Assembly (NCBI RefSeq): GCF_033807575.1 | Contig: NC_084717.1 | Span: 12,959,692-13,023,691 of the forward strand | From: Cydia pomonella | Taxonomy: Eukaryota; Arthropoda; Insecta; Lepidoptera; Tortricidae | Length of the DNA: 64,000 bases | Reading direction: 5' to 3' | In this document: positions 12,381-23,948 of the stretch, piece after piece | Layout: every line of letters begins with the position of its first letter | Numbering within the stretch: position 1 is the stretch's first letter | Notes under the pieces: model-generated | The model's database searches: none | Told to the model about the DNA's origin: nothing | Seen by the model: only the letters and a program-made list of their open reading frames with translations | Made by a program: the position numbers and the translations under genes

Positions 12381-12912
12381 GTACGTTATCATGGTTTTCA
12401 AAATACAGATTTCTGATTTCGACAGGGCACGTCTCTCCTGGCAGACCCTTTTTGCTTTCTTCGAATCCAGCAGGTCAAAGGTAGTCCGCAGAGATCATTT
12501 CCCTCGTGTCACAAACACATAAAGTCTAAAGTATCTGTATTTTTGTCAGTATATCTTCCTTCACTTCACTTTTTTTAGTTCTATCTCTCAATTTCACACC
12601 TAGATCTCAATGTTCTAATATTCATATAGAATTCATTTCAACTCTGGTATCTCTGGCATTGTTGTGCTTTTCGTGACACTTACTAGCTACTCAAGTACTC
12701 GCTGCTCAGTCAAATTAAGGTGTCAAGTGTGTGTGATAATAGCAAACGATGCTTTTTATTCTCATTCTTACCATACTTCCCTACAAAATTTCCATGTAAT
12801 TTGCACATTTGCATTTTTTTCTTCATGAACTATATTTTTGTTATTGAACTACATTTCCATCGTTTCAAATACCTACTGTCACCTTTTTCCATATTACTCT
12901 CCTGCCGCGCTC
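12381..12912. other. Unannotated; possible eroded last exon of copy D
   Basis: The segment 12424-12520 follows an AG and vaguely resembles the last exon of genes A and B at the DNA level, but no frame holds. The rest is AT-rich with nothing recognised. Confidence 0.3.
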
Positions 12913-13176
12913 GCACATGATTGGCGCGACAGTATTTCGCGGCGAGATAGACTACCCGTCCCACTTTTATTAACATAGTTAGAAAAAGACGGGTAGTTGA
13001 TCTCGCCGCGAGATACTGTCGCGCCAATCATGTGCTACGCCTACTGCACGGCAACCACGAGTTAGCATTTGACATTTACTTTAGCGACTGCGTTAATTCG
13101 ATCGCATTCCACCTCTATCGCACCAAACCATCAGTGCAAACGAAGAACGCTAAAGTAAACGTCAAGTGTCAACTCA
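12913..13176. repeat. Two adjacent foldback elements
   Basis: The first (12913-13035) has arms of about 45 bp: GCACATGATTGGCGCGACAG against CTGTCGCGCCAATCATGTGC. Its inner parts also pair (GACTACCCGTC with GACGGGTAGTTG). The second (13059-13176) has ACTTTAGCG against CGCTAAAGT and GAGTTAG/AACTC ends. Both are MITE-like. Confidence 0.75.
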
Positions 13177-13746
13177 TGGTACGGATACTGATCTCCTTCT
13201 AAGACATTTTCTGAAGCGCTCGAATGTGTGCAAAAGCGTGGGCACATAACAACAAAGACACCTTTACATAAAACTGGTTTAATAAATTTATAATGTTTTC
13301 ATAATTTGATTTGTACTAACTACTCATAAACGGTATCCAGCTTTTAACATTTATCAGGGTTTATATCACTTCACAAACCTGACGTTGCCATCTGAACATT
13401 TTGTAAATATTTTCGCGTTTCAAAGAGGCAAGGTGGAGATTACTTTTAATCAGCTATTGACTCACGATGTAATTTATATACTATACGTCATATTTAATAT
13501 AAAGAAATAATAAAGTGACCTAAAGTTGAATCGAAGGTATTGTTTAAATTCAACCCTAAGTTGCCTTCACATCACTCAATGTTGTGCTGTGTACCTCATC
13601 TACAATCGGAAATAATTTAATTGAGGTGTGGATATTATTGGAATTTCTCAGTTTTGAAGCAAAGTATTTGTAATGAAAAAAATTCCGGCAACACCAAAAA
13701 TATTGGTATTGATACCTACTTAATTCATGTATTCTGGGTACCTGGA
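13177..13746. other. Unannotated interval
   Basis: AT-rich; nothing recognised. Confidence 0.4.
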
Positions 13747-13863
13747 CCGCGAAAATCGAAGTTCGTCAATTGCGGGCATTTTGCTCTGTCACTCTAATTA
13801 CGTCTTAGTGAGAGTAAAAGAGAAAGATCCCCGCAATTTGCGAATTTAGGTTTTCGCTGTAGG
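13747..13863. repeat. ~117 bp MITE, CCGCGAAAATCG family, copy 1
   Basis: Ends CCGCGAAAATCGAAGTTCGT and GCGAATTTAGGTTTTCGCTG are inverted copies, and the inner ATTGCGGG pairs with CCCGCAAT. A second copy is nested in another element at 40860-40980. Confidence 0.75.
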
Positions 13864-14189
13864 CCCCCTGTACCGGATGAGACTATGCGTCACAGTAGAC
13901 ATTTATTACTTATTGCATACTCTAATAGCTTTACAAGATAAATATGTAAAAAAACGTAAATATGTAAAAAGAGTGTGAGCTATTAGTAAAACTATAATTA
14001 GGAGGGTGGCAGATCATTTTGGTGGGTTGTTCTATTTGCTACTGATGATGCTGATTGCTGACATTGCTAACTGCACTGCATTGTACGCTTATCACAATTT
14101 CTTTAGCTACCTTTTGTTGCCATAGTTCCATATAAATGCAGCTTCGCCCGTTTCGTAGCTAACCTTGGTCTGTAGATTAATTCCGAGAT

Positions 14190-14462
14190 CCGACAAAGTT
14201 TGTAGGTTGCGTCGCCGCGACCTTGGCGTATGACGTAACTTGGTGCCTCCGCGATCTTCGCTCCGGCCGAGCGACCCATCGAACGTGCGCGAGCGTCGGT
14301 CCCAACCGCAATTTCAAATTAGAATTCAATTAATATTTTAAAAAAAGTTCGATATTTTAACTGTGCTGAATTTTCTATTATGCTACAGTGATGTTAAGTG
14401 CGAAATATACTGGTAAAGAGATATGACGGATTTGGAATAAAAACATTCTGCATTGCATTCTG
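14190..14462 (+). promoter_or_regulatory. Candidate CpG-rich promoter and non-coding first exon
   Basis: About 110 bp at 14200-14310 is strikingly GC- and CpG-rich (GTCGCCGCGACC, CTCCGGCCGAGCGACC) amid AT-rich DNA. It is followed by sequence without a long frame and then a strong donor, TTCTGT/GTAAGT, at 14462/14463. This pattern fits a TSS and 5' UTR exon spliced to something downstream on this strand, possibly the tetraspan gene at 28 kb. There is no direct proof, and it may be unrelated. Confidence 0.3.
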
Positions 14463-15654
14463 TGTAAGTACCTAGACAATTAATTCTGTTACAATTTATC
14501 TTTCTTCGTAAACGTTTCTGAGATAAAGTGGAGCATCAGGAATAATTATTTTTACTGCCTCATTTGACGGTACCCTGAAGAGAATAATTTAGAGCAGGGC
14601 GAACATTGTATGAATACTAATCTGGTCTCGAAAAAGTAATAAAAAGTTTCAAGCATACTTAGTTGAACTCCTGTAAAATTACTTTGCTAAACTAAGAATG
14701 GCAAAAAACTATTTTACAATATTTATCAGCTGCTTAGCTGTGTTTAAATTTAAATATACAGAATATACAAATATGTATATGTATATTGTTAATGAAGACA
14801 TACTACTCGTATGTAATACGTTTTTATAAGTGCATGTAGGTACTAATGCATCATACATATAGTTGATGGGTCTGCCATAACCACCCTAGGTCATATAGTA
14901 ATTAATCGTTTATTACTATTAAGTATATAATACCGTGAAAAGAACGTCTAACTAACATTCTTAGGCTTAGGCTAGATTTTATAGAACATAGGTATAAATA
15001 ACAAAGTATCTACATACTTAATGATTTATACCTATAAAATTAAACTGTACTTAAATGATACCGAAAACATCAGAAATTAGACGATCAAAAAATAAGCCTA
15101 TAAATAGCTACGCAGGTACATCAATCATTATCAATTAGTGATCTGTCATTTTTATTATCAAATAATGACCCAAGAAAACTGCTCGAAGCCAATACAGTAG
15201 CAAAAGGCTCCGCCGCAGTAAACAAAACTAAATTCATTTGAAAAAACTAAATACGTACTTAAGTATGTACTAAATTTGAAAATAAAATTTTGAAGATAAA
15301 CTTTCTCTGAGTCAAAAAAAGGAATTTTATCTAGAAAATTCGCACAGATAAAGTAACGGTGCATTATTAAAAAACTTTTGTTTGCTTATGGTTGCGAAGA
15401 GACAAGTTTCTATACGAGACTGGTTTAGAGTGGACGTCCAATTAAACTCGCTCGCTTCGTCAATTAATAAACTCCTAATCCAGTTATCAGGCGGCGACCA
15501 TGTTGCCGAGGATGTTCGTTAAATGAACCATATTGTAAACGTCATAACATATCTTGTTTGAAGTTCTACTATACGAGACGGTGACCCCTAGTATAATTAC
15601 TGAACTAACTAATTGATAATAAAAGTATTTTGCTTCTGCTCCTTTAGTCATTAA
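14463..15654. other. Unannotated interval
   Basis: AT-rich, short chance frames only. Nothing recognised. Confidence 0.4.
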
Positions 15655-15873
15655 AGGAGATAACGTTTTTCCACTTACACAATAAAAAACTAGGTTTATA
15701 TGTTTTCCTTTTTTTTTCAAAATTTGCAAAAAAAAAAAAAACATAAATCTAATATGCTGAAGCGATTGACAATCGAAATCAAAGTGATTTGTTAAGATTT
15801 AGTTATAGGAAACCGTTTTCTCCCGAAATGGAATTTCATAGAAAAAGGACCGTTATTTCGTTAAAATCGCAAC
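15655..15873 (+). repeat. Dispersed repeat, AACGTTTTTCCACTT family, copy 1
   Basis: Shares AACGTTTTTCCACTT, AAAAACTAGGTTTATA, TTTTCCTTTTTTTTCAAA and CCGTTTTCTCCCGAAATG, in the same order, with copies at 28503, 35530 and 53150. Non-coding, about 220-330 bp. Class unknown. Confidence 0.7.
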
Positions 15874-15916
15874 CTCGTATGGTTTTTTACTATTTGCATA
15901 TAAAAGTAAAATGTAA

Positions 15917-16966
15917 AAGCGGCCAAGTGCGAGTCGGACTCGCGCATGAAGGGTTCCGTACCATTTAAGACGTATTAAAAAAAAATCTACTTGCTAGATC
16001 TTGTTCAACATTTTACCACTTTGGACACACATTTTACCACTTTGGAACTGTCTCTCGCGCAAACTATTCAGTTTAGAAAAAAATGATGTTAGGAACCTAA
16101 ATATCATTTTTGAAGACCTATCCATAGATACCCCACACGTATGGGTTTGATGAAAATTTTTTTTTTTTTATTTATTGACGTATTAAAAAAAAACTATTCA
16201 CTAGATCTCGTTCAAACCAATTTTCGGTGGAAGTTTGCATGGTAATGTATATCATATATTTTTTTTAGATTTTTCATTCTGTTATTTTAGAAGTTACAGG
16301 GGGGGGGACACACATTTTTTCACTTTGGAAGTGTCTCTCGCGCAAACTATTCAGTTTAGAAAAAAATGATATTAGGAACCTAAATATCATTTTTGAAGAC
16401 CTATCCATAGATACCCCACACGTATGGGTTTGATGAAAAAAATTTTTTTTTTAAATTTTTATGACGTATTAAAAAAAAACTACTTACTAGATCTCGTTCG
16501 AACCAATTTTCGGTGGAAGTTTGCATGGCAATGTATATCATATATTTTTTTTAGATTTTTCATTCTGTTATTTTAGAAGTTACGGGGGGGGGACACACTT
16601 TTTACCACTTTGGAAGTGTCTCTCGCGCAAACTTGTCAGTTTAGAAAAAAATGATATTAGAAACCTCAATATCATTTTTAAAGACCTATCCATAGATACC
16701 CCACACGTATGAGTTTGATGAAAAAATATTTTTTGAGTTTCAGTTCTAAGTATGGGGAACCCCCAAAATTTATTGTTTTTTTTTTCTATTTTTGTGTGAA
16801 CATCATAATGCGGTTCATAGAATACATCTACTTACCAAGTTTGAACAGTATAGCTTTTATAGTTTCGGAAAAAAGTGGCTGTAACAGAATCGGACAGACA
16901 GACGGACATGACGAATCTATAAGGGTTCCGTTTTTTGCCATTTGGCTACGGAACCCTAAAAACGAA
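15917..16966 (+). repeat. Long GGGTTCCGTA-family repeat with ~280 bp internal tandem units
   Basis: Starts GCGGCCAAGTGCGAGTCGGA and ends TGGCTACGGAACCCTAAAAA. Inside, a unit of roughly 280 bp is present about three times, near 16010, 16180 and 16460. Each unit carries CTAGATCTCGTTC, TTTCGGTGGAAGTTTGCATG, a G-run, TGTCTCTCGCGCAAAC and CCATAGATACCCCACACGTA; the first unit is incomplete. The 3' end can form an AGGGTTCCG/CGGAACCCT hairpin followed by CTAA, which recalls a Helitron 3' end. That class call is an inference. Confidence 0.75.
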
Positions 16967-16972
16967 TAAAAA

Positions 16973-17265
16973 AACCGGCCAAGTGCGAGTCGGACTCGCG
17001 CACGAAGGGTTCCGTACCATTATTTATACAAACCGCAAAAAAATATGTTTGTTGTATGGGAGCCCAACTTATATATTTATTTTATTCTGTTTTTAGCATT
17101 TGTTGTTATAGCGGCAACAGAAATACATCATCTGTGAAAATTTCAACTGTCTAGCTATCTCGGTTCATGAGATACAGCCTGGTGACAGACGGACGGACGG
17201 ACGGACAGCGAAGTCTCAGTAATAGGGTCCCGTTTGACCCTTTGGGTACGGAACCCTAAAAACAA
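16973..17265 (+). repeat. GGGTTCCGTA-family repeat, short subtype
   Basis: A second element in direct tandem with the previous one: head GGCCAAGTGCGAGTCGGACT, middle TTGTTGTATGGGAGCCC and GCGGCAACAGAAATACATCA, a (GACG)n stretch, and end GGTACGGAACCCTAAAAA. Related copies lie at 49540-49822 (diverged) and 61430-61580 (partial). Confidence 0.8.
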
Positions 17266-17289
17266 TAAAAAATACATATAAACACATTG

Positions 17290-17645
17290 TAAAACCCTTA
17301 ATCCAAGCACTTAGTGAGTCTCTCAAGATATTGGTCAACTATTCGCTATTAGACCGTTTGCTGAGTCGACTATCGTCACAATGATCGTCGAATCAACATC
17401 CCACATGGCGGTTATCTCGTGAGCAAAGTCTAGGTACTTACTGGACTTGTCCTTCTTGGCTTTCACGAGATTCTCATCATGGAGGATGGTGACGTCGACG
17501 AGCACGGCCGGGCGTTGCGATCGATCTATTATCACGATGTCAGGCTTATTGGCTACAATAGTCCTGTCAGTGATGATAGATCGATCCCAATAGAGCGTGG
17601 CACGAGCATTTTCGAAAACTGGCACTGATAAGTACTTGTAGTACG
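17290..17645 (-). mobile_element. LINE fragment: R2/R4-type restriction-like endonuclease end
   Basis: On the minus strand a frame reads VPVFENA, YWDRSIITDRTIVANKPD, VDVTI and KYLDFAHEI. This matches the C-terminal endonuclease (PD...D...K type) of site-specific non-LTR retrotransposons as I know it. A frameshift near the end moves the last residues (VDQYLERLTKCLD) to another frame. The reverse transcriptase part is absent, so it is a dead 3' fragment. Confidence 0.65.
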
Positions 17646-18199
17646 GTACTTCGGGGTCCAGTTAATAATTAATATTGTGTATTTATTAATATTATAATTT
17701 ATATTAGCAAGATTAGCTGCAACCCACCGTACATAATTAGGCAAGAGAGCTCCTACGAATCAATCCCTTTATAACCCCCGACGCAAAGAGGGGTATTATA
17801 ATTATGTTTGACGCAAATATTAGCCTGTGGCATCGTAGCTCCCAACGAAAGGACCGATTTCGATGCGTTTACGTGAAACCGAGTTTCCTTGCGGTGGTTC
17901 TTAGCTTATATATATGATTTAGGTACCTATTCTTTGACCACCTTGGTAGGTAGTAATTACTACTAGCTTAAATAAAAAAATTAAATGTGTAACATTTTGC
18001 TTACTTTCTATCTGCAGAATTCATAATATATGATGCCGATAGAAATAAGTAAGTATCAAGTTTTATTTGCGAGAAAGAAGTAGTTTTTGCACCTGCGGAA
18101 TTCAATAAGTGCTAAGTATGTTAGGAGAAACGTAGCGTGTGAACGAAGTTATTGTTTGAAATATCGTGGGAATCTGTTATTACTGTATCTTTTATTTGT
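17646..18199. other. Unannotated interval
   Basis: No gene or repeat recognised; AT-rich. Confidence 0.4.
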
Positions 18200-18306
18200 A
18201 TAAATCGTGTCATTCACGACGACGTTTACGTAGACGTACGTATTGTCGTGTTATTAAAGGTTAGATTTGACAAATCTGCGCGTCATCTTGGATGACACGA
18301 ACTATA
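18200..18306. repeat. ~106 bp MITE, family ATGACACGA
   Basis: Ends ATCGTGTCATTCACGACG and GGATGACACGAACTATA are inverted repeats. Same family as 9953-10060. Confidence 0.75.
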
Positions 18307-18564
18307 GGTATGTTTCTGAATAACCTCTGTTACCTTTGGTTGTTAGACTTGTTATTAGTCACCTTTAATAATTTGCTTACTTACACTAACATGTCTGAGA
18401 GGAAATACAGGTTTGAGGTTAGATTGCCAAATAAATTGTCTTTTTTTATCAAGATACCTACTTATTTATAAATGTTTGGTAACTATAGGTAAAAAAGTTA
18501 GCTTAAACCACACTTGCATGTAGTTGTGTACAGTTTACAAAAACGCGGGACTTACCTAAATATT

Positions 18565-18755
18565 GACGACCGGTCTGGCCTCTGGCCTATAGATCGTGTC
18601 ATTCACGACGCGTGCCTTTGACTCATAATCGCATCGTATTAAAAATTAGATTTGACACATCTGCGCGTCATCGTGGATGATACGAACTATATTGGGTAGT
18701 GATCCTACCTATGAAGCCGATGGTCCTGGGATCGAATCCCGGTATTTTGCTACAA
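18565..18755 (+). mobile_element. tRNA-derived SINE interrupted by a MITE (18588-18692)
   Basis: The SINE head GACGACCGGTCTGGCC stops, a MITE of the ATGACACGA family flanked by TATA/TA follows, and the SINE resumes at TGGGTAGTGATCCTACC with a B-box-like GGGATCGAATCCC. The SINE is older than the MITE insertion. The SINE 3' body is missing. Confidence 0.75.
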
Positions 18756-18961
18756 CTTTTGGAACTCATTGAAAATGAGGGTAGACAAAACTAGATAGCT
18801 TTGATAAAGGTAGTGTATAGAACACTAACGTCACCAACGGGTGCCCAACTTCACCCAAGTAAAATATTAAAATAATGATTTTACCAAGAAAAAGACACTG
18901 ATTGGCTTCACAATGAATAAAGTTGCGTAAAATAAGTTTTAAAGTTTAAAATAAAAATAAT

Positions 18962-19240
18962 AATTCAGCCTATATACGTCCCACTGCTGGGCACAGGCCT
19001 CCTCTCATGCGCGCTAGCCCAATACGGATTTAGGACTTCACATGCACCTTTAAATTTCTTCGCAGATGTATGCAGGTTTCCTCACGATGTTTTCCTTCAC
19101 CGAAAAGTTAGTGGTAAATATCAAATGACATTTCGTACATAAGTTCCGAAAAACTCATTGGTACGAGCCAGGATTTGAACCCGCGACCTCCGGATTGAAA
19201 GTCGGACGTCATTTCCACTCGGCCACCACCGCTTCAAAAC
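18962..19240 (-). mobile_element. Second tRNA-like retroposon family (GGTGGCCGAGTGG)
   Basis: On the minus strand: GGTGGCCGAGTGG, then GGTCGCGGGTTCAAATCC (B-box-like), GAAGGAAAACATCGTGAGGA and GGCCTGTGCCCAGCAGTGGG. This is a very common lepidopteran SINE or LINE tail with a tRNA-type head. A related head and body are at 58597-58940. Confidence 0.8.
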
Positions 19241-19385
19241 TTCAAAAAAATAAAAACTGTACTGTGTGTACTGTGTGTGTTGACTTCTCCACCCGTATCC
19301 AATTTGTCCCCTCGTCATTTTTTTTACTAATGGCCCGATTCGAAGAATGAAATAAGATAACGATAAGTTTGAATATATCTTATGG

Positions 19386-21117
19386 AACGTCTATCAATAC
19401 ATATTACATTACTCACACAAGCAAAAGGGACTTCACGGCTTTAGCTAAGTTGTATCCAGTTTTATTTTTATAATAATTATATATTTTTGTTAGTTTGGCT
19501 TCGAGCGTTTTTCATCTATTACATCTGAGTCTAATAAAAAATAGCAAGGTAGGTTTTCAAGTTTTGCTCAGAAGAGTAATATAATAAATAGAGAACCTAT
19601 TCGTATGAAAATATTTTACTAATGAAAGAATACAGAAGAATTTAATACATATAAATAATTATATATTACAAAATTCATATCTGGTAAAAAGGCTCTTCAA
19701 CCCTATCCAACATGAGAGTGCCGTGAGCTTTATAGGCATGTTTTCACCAGCACGGCTAGCACATGATTACACGCGGGATAACTCGCGCCGCGAGAAATAA
19801 CAGTCGCGTGTCACAAATTTCTATCTCGACCTGTCAGTTTCTCGATTTTGGTAGCATACGTTGGCAGATCGAGAAAAGAATTCCACGCGAGAGAGCCATC
19901 CCGCGCGCGACTTAGCCAGTGTGGCCATTTATACTTGGGACAAACTTTTCTTTCGTGGCAACACTGAATCGGTACTAACATAATCGGAAAAATAATGAAT
20001 AGTCAGCTTTAGAAACGGAACGTCCCTAGTCACGATAACTTTGTCTCCTTTTCGCAGTATTAAGATTAAAGAAATAGCAAATATTATTTTGAAGTCGGAA
20101 ATGTCAATGTGTCAATCATAATTTGATTCGCTTTGTCGTTACAAGTTGTAGTACATTATTATATCTAAAGAATTATCTTTAGGTAATTATACCTACCTAA
20201 TAATTAAATACCACTCCTTACGAATGATTGGTGTTTTTTTTAAGATAATTGAGATTACCCGAAAGTTTTGGCAAATAAGCTACCATCTTTACAAAGAAGA
20301 CTGAAGATCTCATGATAATCCCCAACATATCTTCCTTGTGGCTGGCTAGTTGCTGCACCGCTGGCTTTGAAGATAGATTGATGACATGCACAAGTCTGTC
20401 ATCAAACACGGCGCCTATACCTAAGCATGCTGCTGCTGGGCACAGCCATCCTGCCACGGAGGACATAGAAGGGCTCAAGTTGGGAACCTACTCCATACAA
20501 CGACACTCGAATGTTTAAAACAATGAGTTATTTTTGCGTGTTTTGTATTTTAGCGATCTATGGATGCAGCGTTAGTTTTTTAAGTTTTCTCATATTGCAA
20601 ATACACAAAAACATTAAGTTATTTTATTTACTCTGACCTCTTTTAGATATTTAGATTTAAGTACGACTACTACGACTCCCACCGAACGGGCGGAGTCGGA
20701 TCGCATTTCACATTGATGTGGCCGCAAGCCGGTCGGCTGCTCGCGGACGCGGAGACGCCTCCAGACGGATTCTATCGCTTCTGCGATATATAATATATAG
20801 GCACATTAAAAATGCGCTCCGGTGCGGCCTGACTCCAGCCTGTCGGTGGGAATCGTACATTAGGGTGGTAACTACAGAATACTCGTATTACGGCCGTGGC
20901 CTTTTGTAAGGTGGAGGTTGAGTTGGGCTGCCAGATTCATTATTTTGCATTATTTTATTATCTGCGTATAATAAAATAATGCATATAGTAACAAAAGTGT
21001 ACTTAGACACCTACTTAGGGTAAGTAATAGGTACCTAAGTACAGTAGGTGTAGGTTACCTTACCCAATCTGAAGGCTTTCTCCAAAGTTTTTGTATTACT
21101 ACTACTACTTCACTCGC
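19386..21117. other. Mostly unannotated, with a repeat, a CpG-rich patch and a small hairpin
   Basis: A fragment of the CGGCCCGATTCG MITE (minus its C) precedes this interval at 19332-19385. 19745-19920 is a CpG-rich repeat (CACGGCTAGCACATGATTAC, CGCGGGATAACTCGCG) related to 22000-22260. 20660-20930 is an unassigned GC-rich patch. 20947-20984 is an AT hairpin (TGCATTATTTTATTAT and its complement). No gene is supported. Confidence 0.45.
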
Positions 21118-21345
21118 TCAGTGACCCAAACAAGATCTTGGCCTCTGACGCAAGAGAGCGCCACTCTGCCCTATCCTACGCCACTTCACGCCAGTTGGTA
21201 TTCCGAGGGCGAACAGGTCTTTTAGGACTTCGTCACTCCAGCGGTATCTGGTACGCCCAGACGGACGTTTTCCACCCGGGTGCCCCACATACACTCTTCT
21301 CACAGCACGATCCTCTCCCATCCTCTCTAGGTGGTGCGTTTTTGT
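21118..21345 (-). mobile_element. LINE reverse-transcriptase C-terminal fragment
   Basis: The minus-strand frame includes HLERMGEDRAVRRVY, GHPGGKRPSGRTRYRW and GVKWRRIG. This is the usual C-terminal tail of insect endonuclease/reverse transcriptase LINE proteins. Only this tail is present, so it is a dead fragment. Confidence 0.7.
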
Positions 21346-21999
21346 ACACATATTATAAATCATTAGTACCCGGATATACCTATAATTAAACCCCAAGACC
21401 GCGGTTTATATCCCACAATCAATTGAAGCACGTGACGAGTTTTTGTACTTAGGTGGTGGTTTATTTAACTATTTGCGTATATATTTTTTAGGTGGTAGGT
21501 TGCATGCATTGACTGTAAAAACACGCGTGTAAGTGTAACGGGTTAGCACTGATTGACTAGCACTTAATTATTTCGTGGATTAGCGAAGTAATATTTTTGT
21601 ATCCATTAATACGGATTTCCACAAAGTAATTTCTATTAATCACCCTCCAGTCAACTCGCCATCAAACTGTTTGCTTTGTTGATGTAGTGGCACAATCTTA
21701 GGCTTTTAATTTTTCTGCCGGGTTTTCATTTAACTTAAGAGAACAAACAAGTAAATGTGAAAAAATACAATCATTTTGTTATTACCGGCATGATATAGAT
21801 ATAGGTATCTTAATAGGTATGTTATAAAGCAATACCACGTACCTTACCTACCTAGCTAACGGACAAATCATAAAACTCAGTATTCATATTAAAATTACAC
21901 AGAAAATTGCTGTAGTATGAAATAAATACAAAATATAGAAAATTAACTTTCTTTTAGGACCAAAGTCAACAAAACTTCGACAAAATATGCTTCTCGCGA
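21346..21999. other. Unannotated interval
   Basis: Nothing recognised; AT-rich. Confidence 0.4.
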
Positions 22000-22260
22000 C
22001 CCTCTAGCCTCGAAGACAGTTTCTCTCCTTTTGACGTTGAAACGCGGGATATTTTCTCTCCCATAGCGCACTTGTGCTACGAGTTTCGAGAGTATCCCGC
22101 GTGGAACTGTCAAACGACAAAATTATGTCGCTTTGACATTTGTCCGCGAGACAGCGGGTTGTCGCGCGCGTCTTATGCTACCGATTCGCGAGAAAGCTCT
22201 ATGTCGCGGCATTTTCTCGCCTGTCGACTGTCGCGCCCGTCATGTGCTAGCCGTGCAGAA
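22000..22260. repeat. CpG-rich dispersed repeat (TCATGTGCTAGCCGTGC end)
   Basis: Rich in CGCGGGATA and TCTCGC motifs, ending CGTCATGTGCTAGCCGTGC, which inverts the start of the repeat at 19745. Foldback pairing is imperfect (ACGCGGGATATT with GTATCCCGCGTG). Probably a degraded DNA transposon. Confidence 0.5.
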
Positions 22261-22283
22261 GCGGTAAGGAGCAGCTATGACCA

Positions 22284-22474
22284 GTACCCCTAGTGTAAAT
22301 AAATTCGATTTCCAAACGTGACGTACGCGTTTGCGTTTAGTCTCATTTTGTATTGAATTTCGAAAGAGCGCGCCAAGCGGGACGTTTTGGAAACTCAAAA
22401 TCCTATACAAAATGACACTTAACGCAAACGCGTTCGTTACGTTATGATCTCGATCAAAGTTACACTAGGGGTAC
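22284..22474. repeat. 191 bp MITE, copy 2
   Basis: Same ends (GTACCCCTAGTGTAA and TTACACTAGGGGTAC) and same length as 11045-11235, with few differences. This suggests a fairly recent burst. Confidence 0.85.
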
Positions 22475-22488
22475 AGTACCCGTAACAA

Positions 22489-23025
22489 ACATAGATTTCT
22501 AATTTACTTATAGGATTCAATAGAATACACGTTCCTTAACACAGACTATATCCTCCGCGAGTCATTGCCAGTGTCAACTCTGACATATACGCTAACGTCT
22601 ACGTCTACGTACGAAGCTGATGGTCCCGGGTTCAAATCCTGGTAAGGGCATTTGTTCGTGTGATGAGCATGGATATTTGTTCCTGGGTCATGGGTGTTTT
22701 CTATGTATTTAAGTATTTATAAATATTTATATATTATATATATCGTTGTCTAAGTACCCTCAACACAAGCCTTATTGAGCTTACTGTGGGACTTAGTCAA
22801 TTTGTGTAATATAATGTCCTATAAATATTTATTTTATTCATTTATTTTATTTACTTTCTATGGTATATAAGTGCGAGCGAGATGTATTGAAAGTAATTAG
22901 GTAGACGTTAGCGTATATTCCAGTGCTGACACTGTCAGTAACTCGTGGTAAGGGTATAGTTTGTGTTAAGAAACATGTATTAAATATGTAGAATATGACT
23001 AAATTAGAAATCTATGGTTATTAAC
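22489..23025. repeat. Long-armed MITE carrying a SINE insertion
   Basis: The outer arms of about 120 bp are inverted: ATAGATTTCTAATTTA left, TAAATTAGAAATCTAT right; also TATACGCTAACGTCTACG left, its complement right. Between them, at about 22609-22856, is a 5'-truncated SINE (ACGAAGCTGATGGTCCCGGG to TTTATTTTATT) in + orientation. It lacks the A-box head. Confidence 0.75.
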
Positions 23026-23819
23026 AGTTAAACATAGTCATGCCTAATTTTACTGTATAGTCAATATGAAATTGTAATTAAGTAAACACAAAATCTACCG
23101 TGAAATCCATTCATAGCTCCTTCGCCTACACGTATTTGCATAAGTCCATGTTTATATTCATATGTGTTCCGGTTTAGTCGTGTGTACAAGCACAAGTACA
23201 TTGCCCTTACAAATTCTATTTATATTAATTAAATTGCATGTGATGAGAGAATTATTACTGCCTGCTAAGAGAGACTAGATCACTGGTGGATGTATATGTT
23301 ATGTGAGTATGTTTGAATGTATAAACATGCATTGGCATCATAAATATAGTATTTAGTATGGATGATGGTATGAGTGGTGGGGGTAACTGACTGAACGAGA
23401 TAGTATTTATGTATCTTTCAGTAGGAGTAGCAGAGAAGGCATTATTATTAATTGTCTTTGTCACAGTTTAATTTTTTTTATTCCCCACCGTACATTTTAG
23501 TATGGTTATTGGTGGGCAACAAATAACCCGATCAAATTACGTAGGTTGTTTTTGGTATGTTGTCAGGAATGTTAAAACGTGTTTTTAATTTTGGCGTATT
23601 GCGTATGTTCTATCCCTCACGGGCGCACGCGGTATAGCACATCTATACGATCCTACCATCTATTAGCATGCATTGATGCAATGGTGAATTATAATGGCGA
23701 GTCGACAGGGAACAGGAAAATATATAGAGTTGACTGAAAGCATTGGATAAGCAACCCTAGTCACTGTTTCTTCAGTTTAACATTAAGTAAATAAGGTAAC
23801 AAGTTTTTGTCCAAACTAT
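23026..23819. other. Unannotated interval
   Basis: AT-rich, no recognised feature. Confidence 0.4.
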
Positions 23820-23948
23820 CGGCCCGATTCGAATTTTAAGATACGTCAAATATTAGATCTAGATACGATATGGATCGGATATGTCAGTGTCAAAGTGACG
23901 TTTTTGTTTGAAGAAACGTACGTACTATCTTAAATTCGAATCGGGCCG
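23820..23948. repeat. Short CGGCCCGATTCG-family MITE, 129 bp
   Basis: Ends CGGCCCGATTCGAATTTAAG-like and the complement ATTCGAATCGGGCCG, flanked by TAT on both sides, as expected for a 3-bp target duplication. Confidence 0.85.

Noticed and set aside
12424..12520. Last exon of pseudogene D
   Set aside because: Only vague nucleotide resemblance, a very short implied intron (about 44 bp) and no open frame.
20218..20478. 86-codon minus-strand frame
   Set aside because: No recognisable domain, no splice partners and weak composition; a chance frame is more likely.
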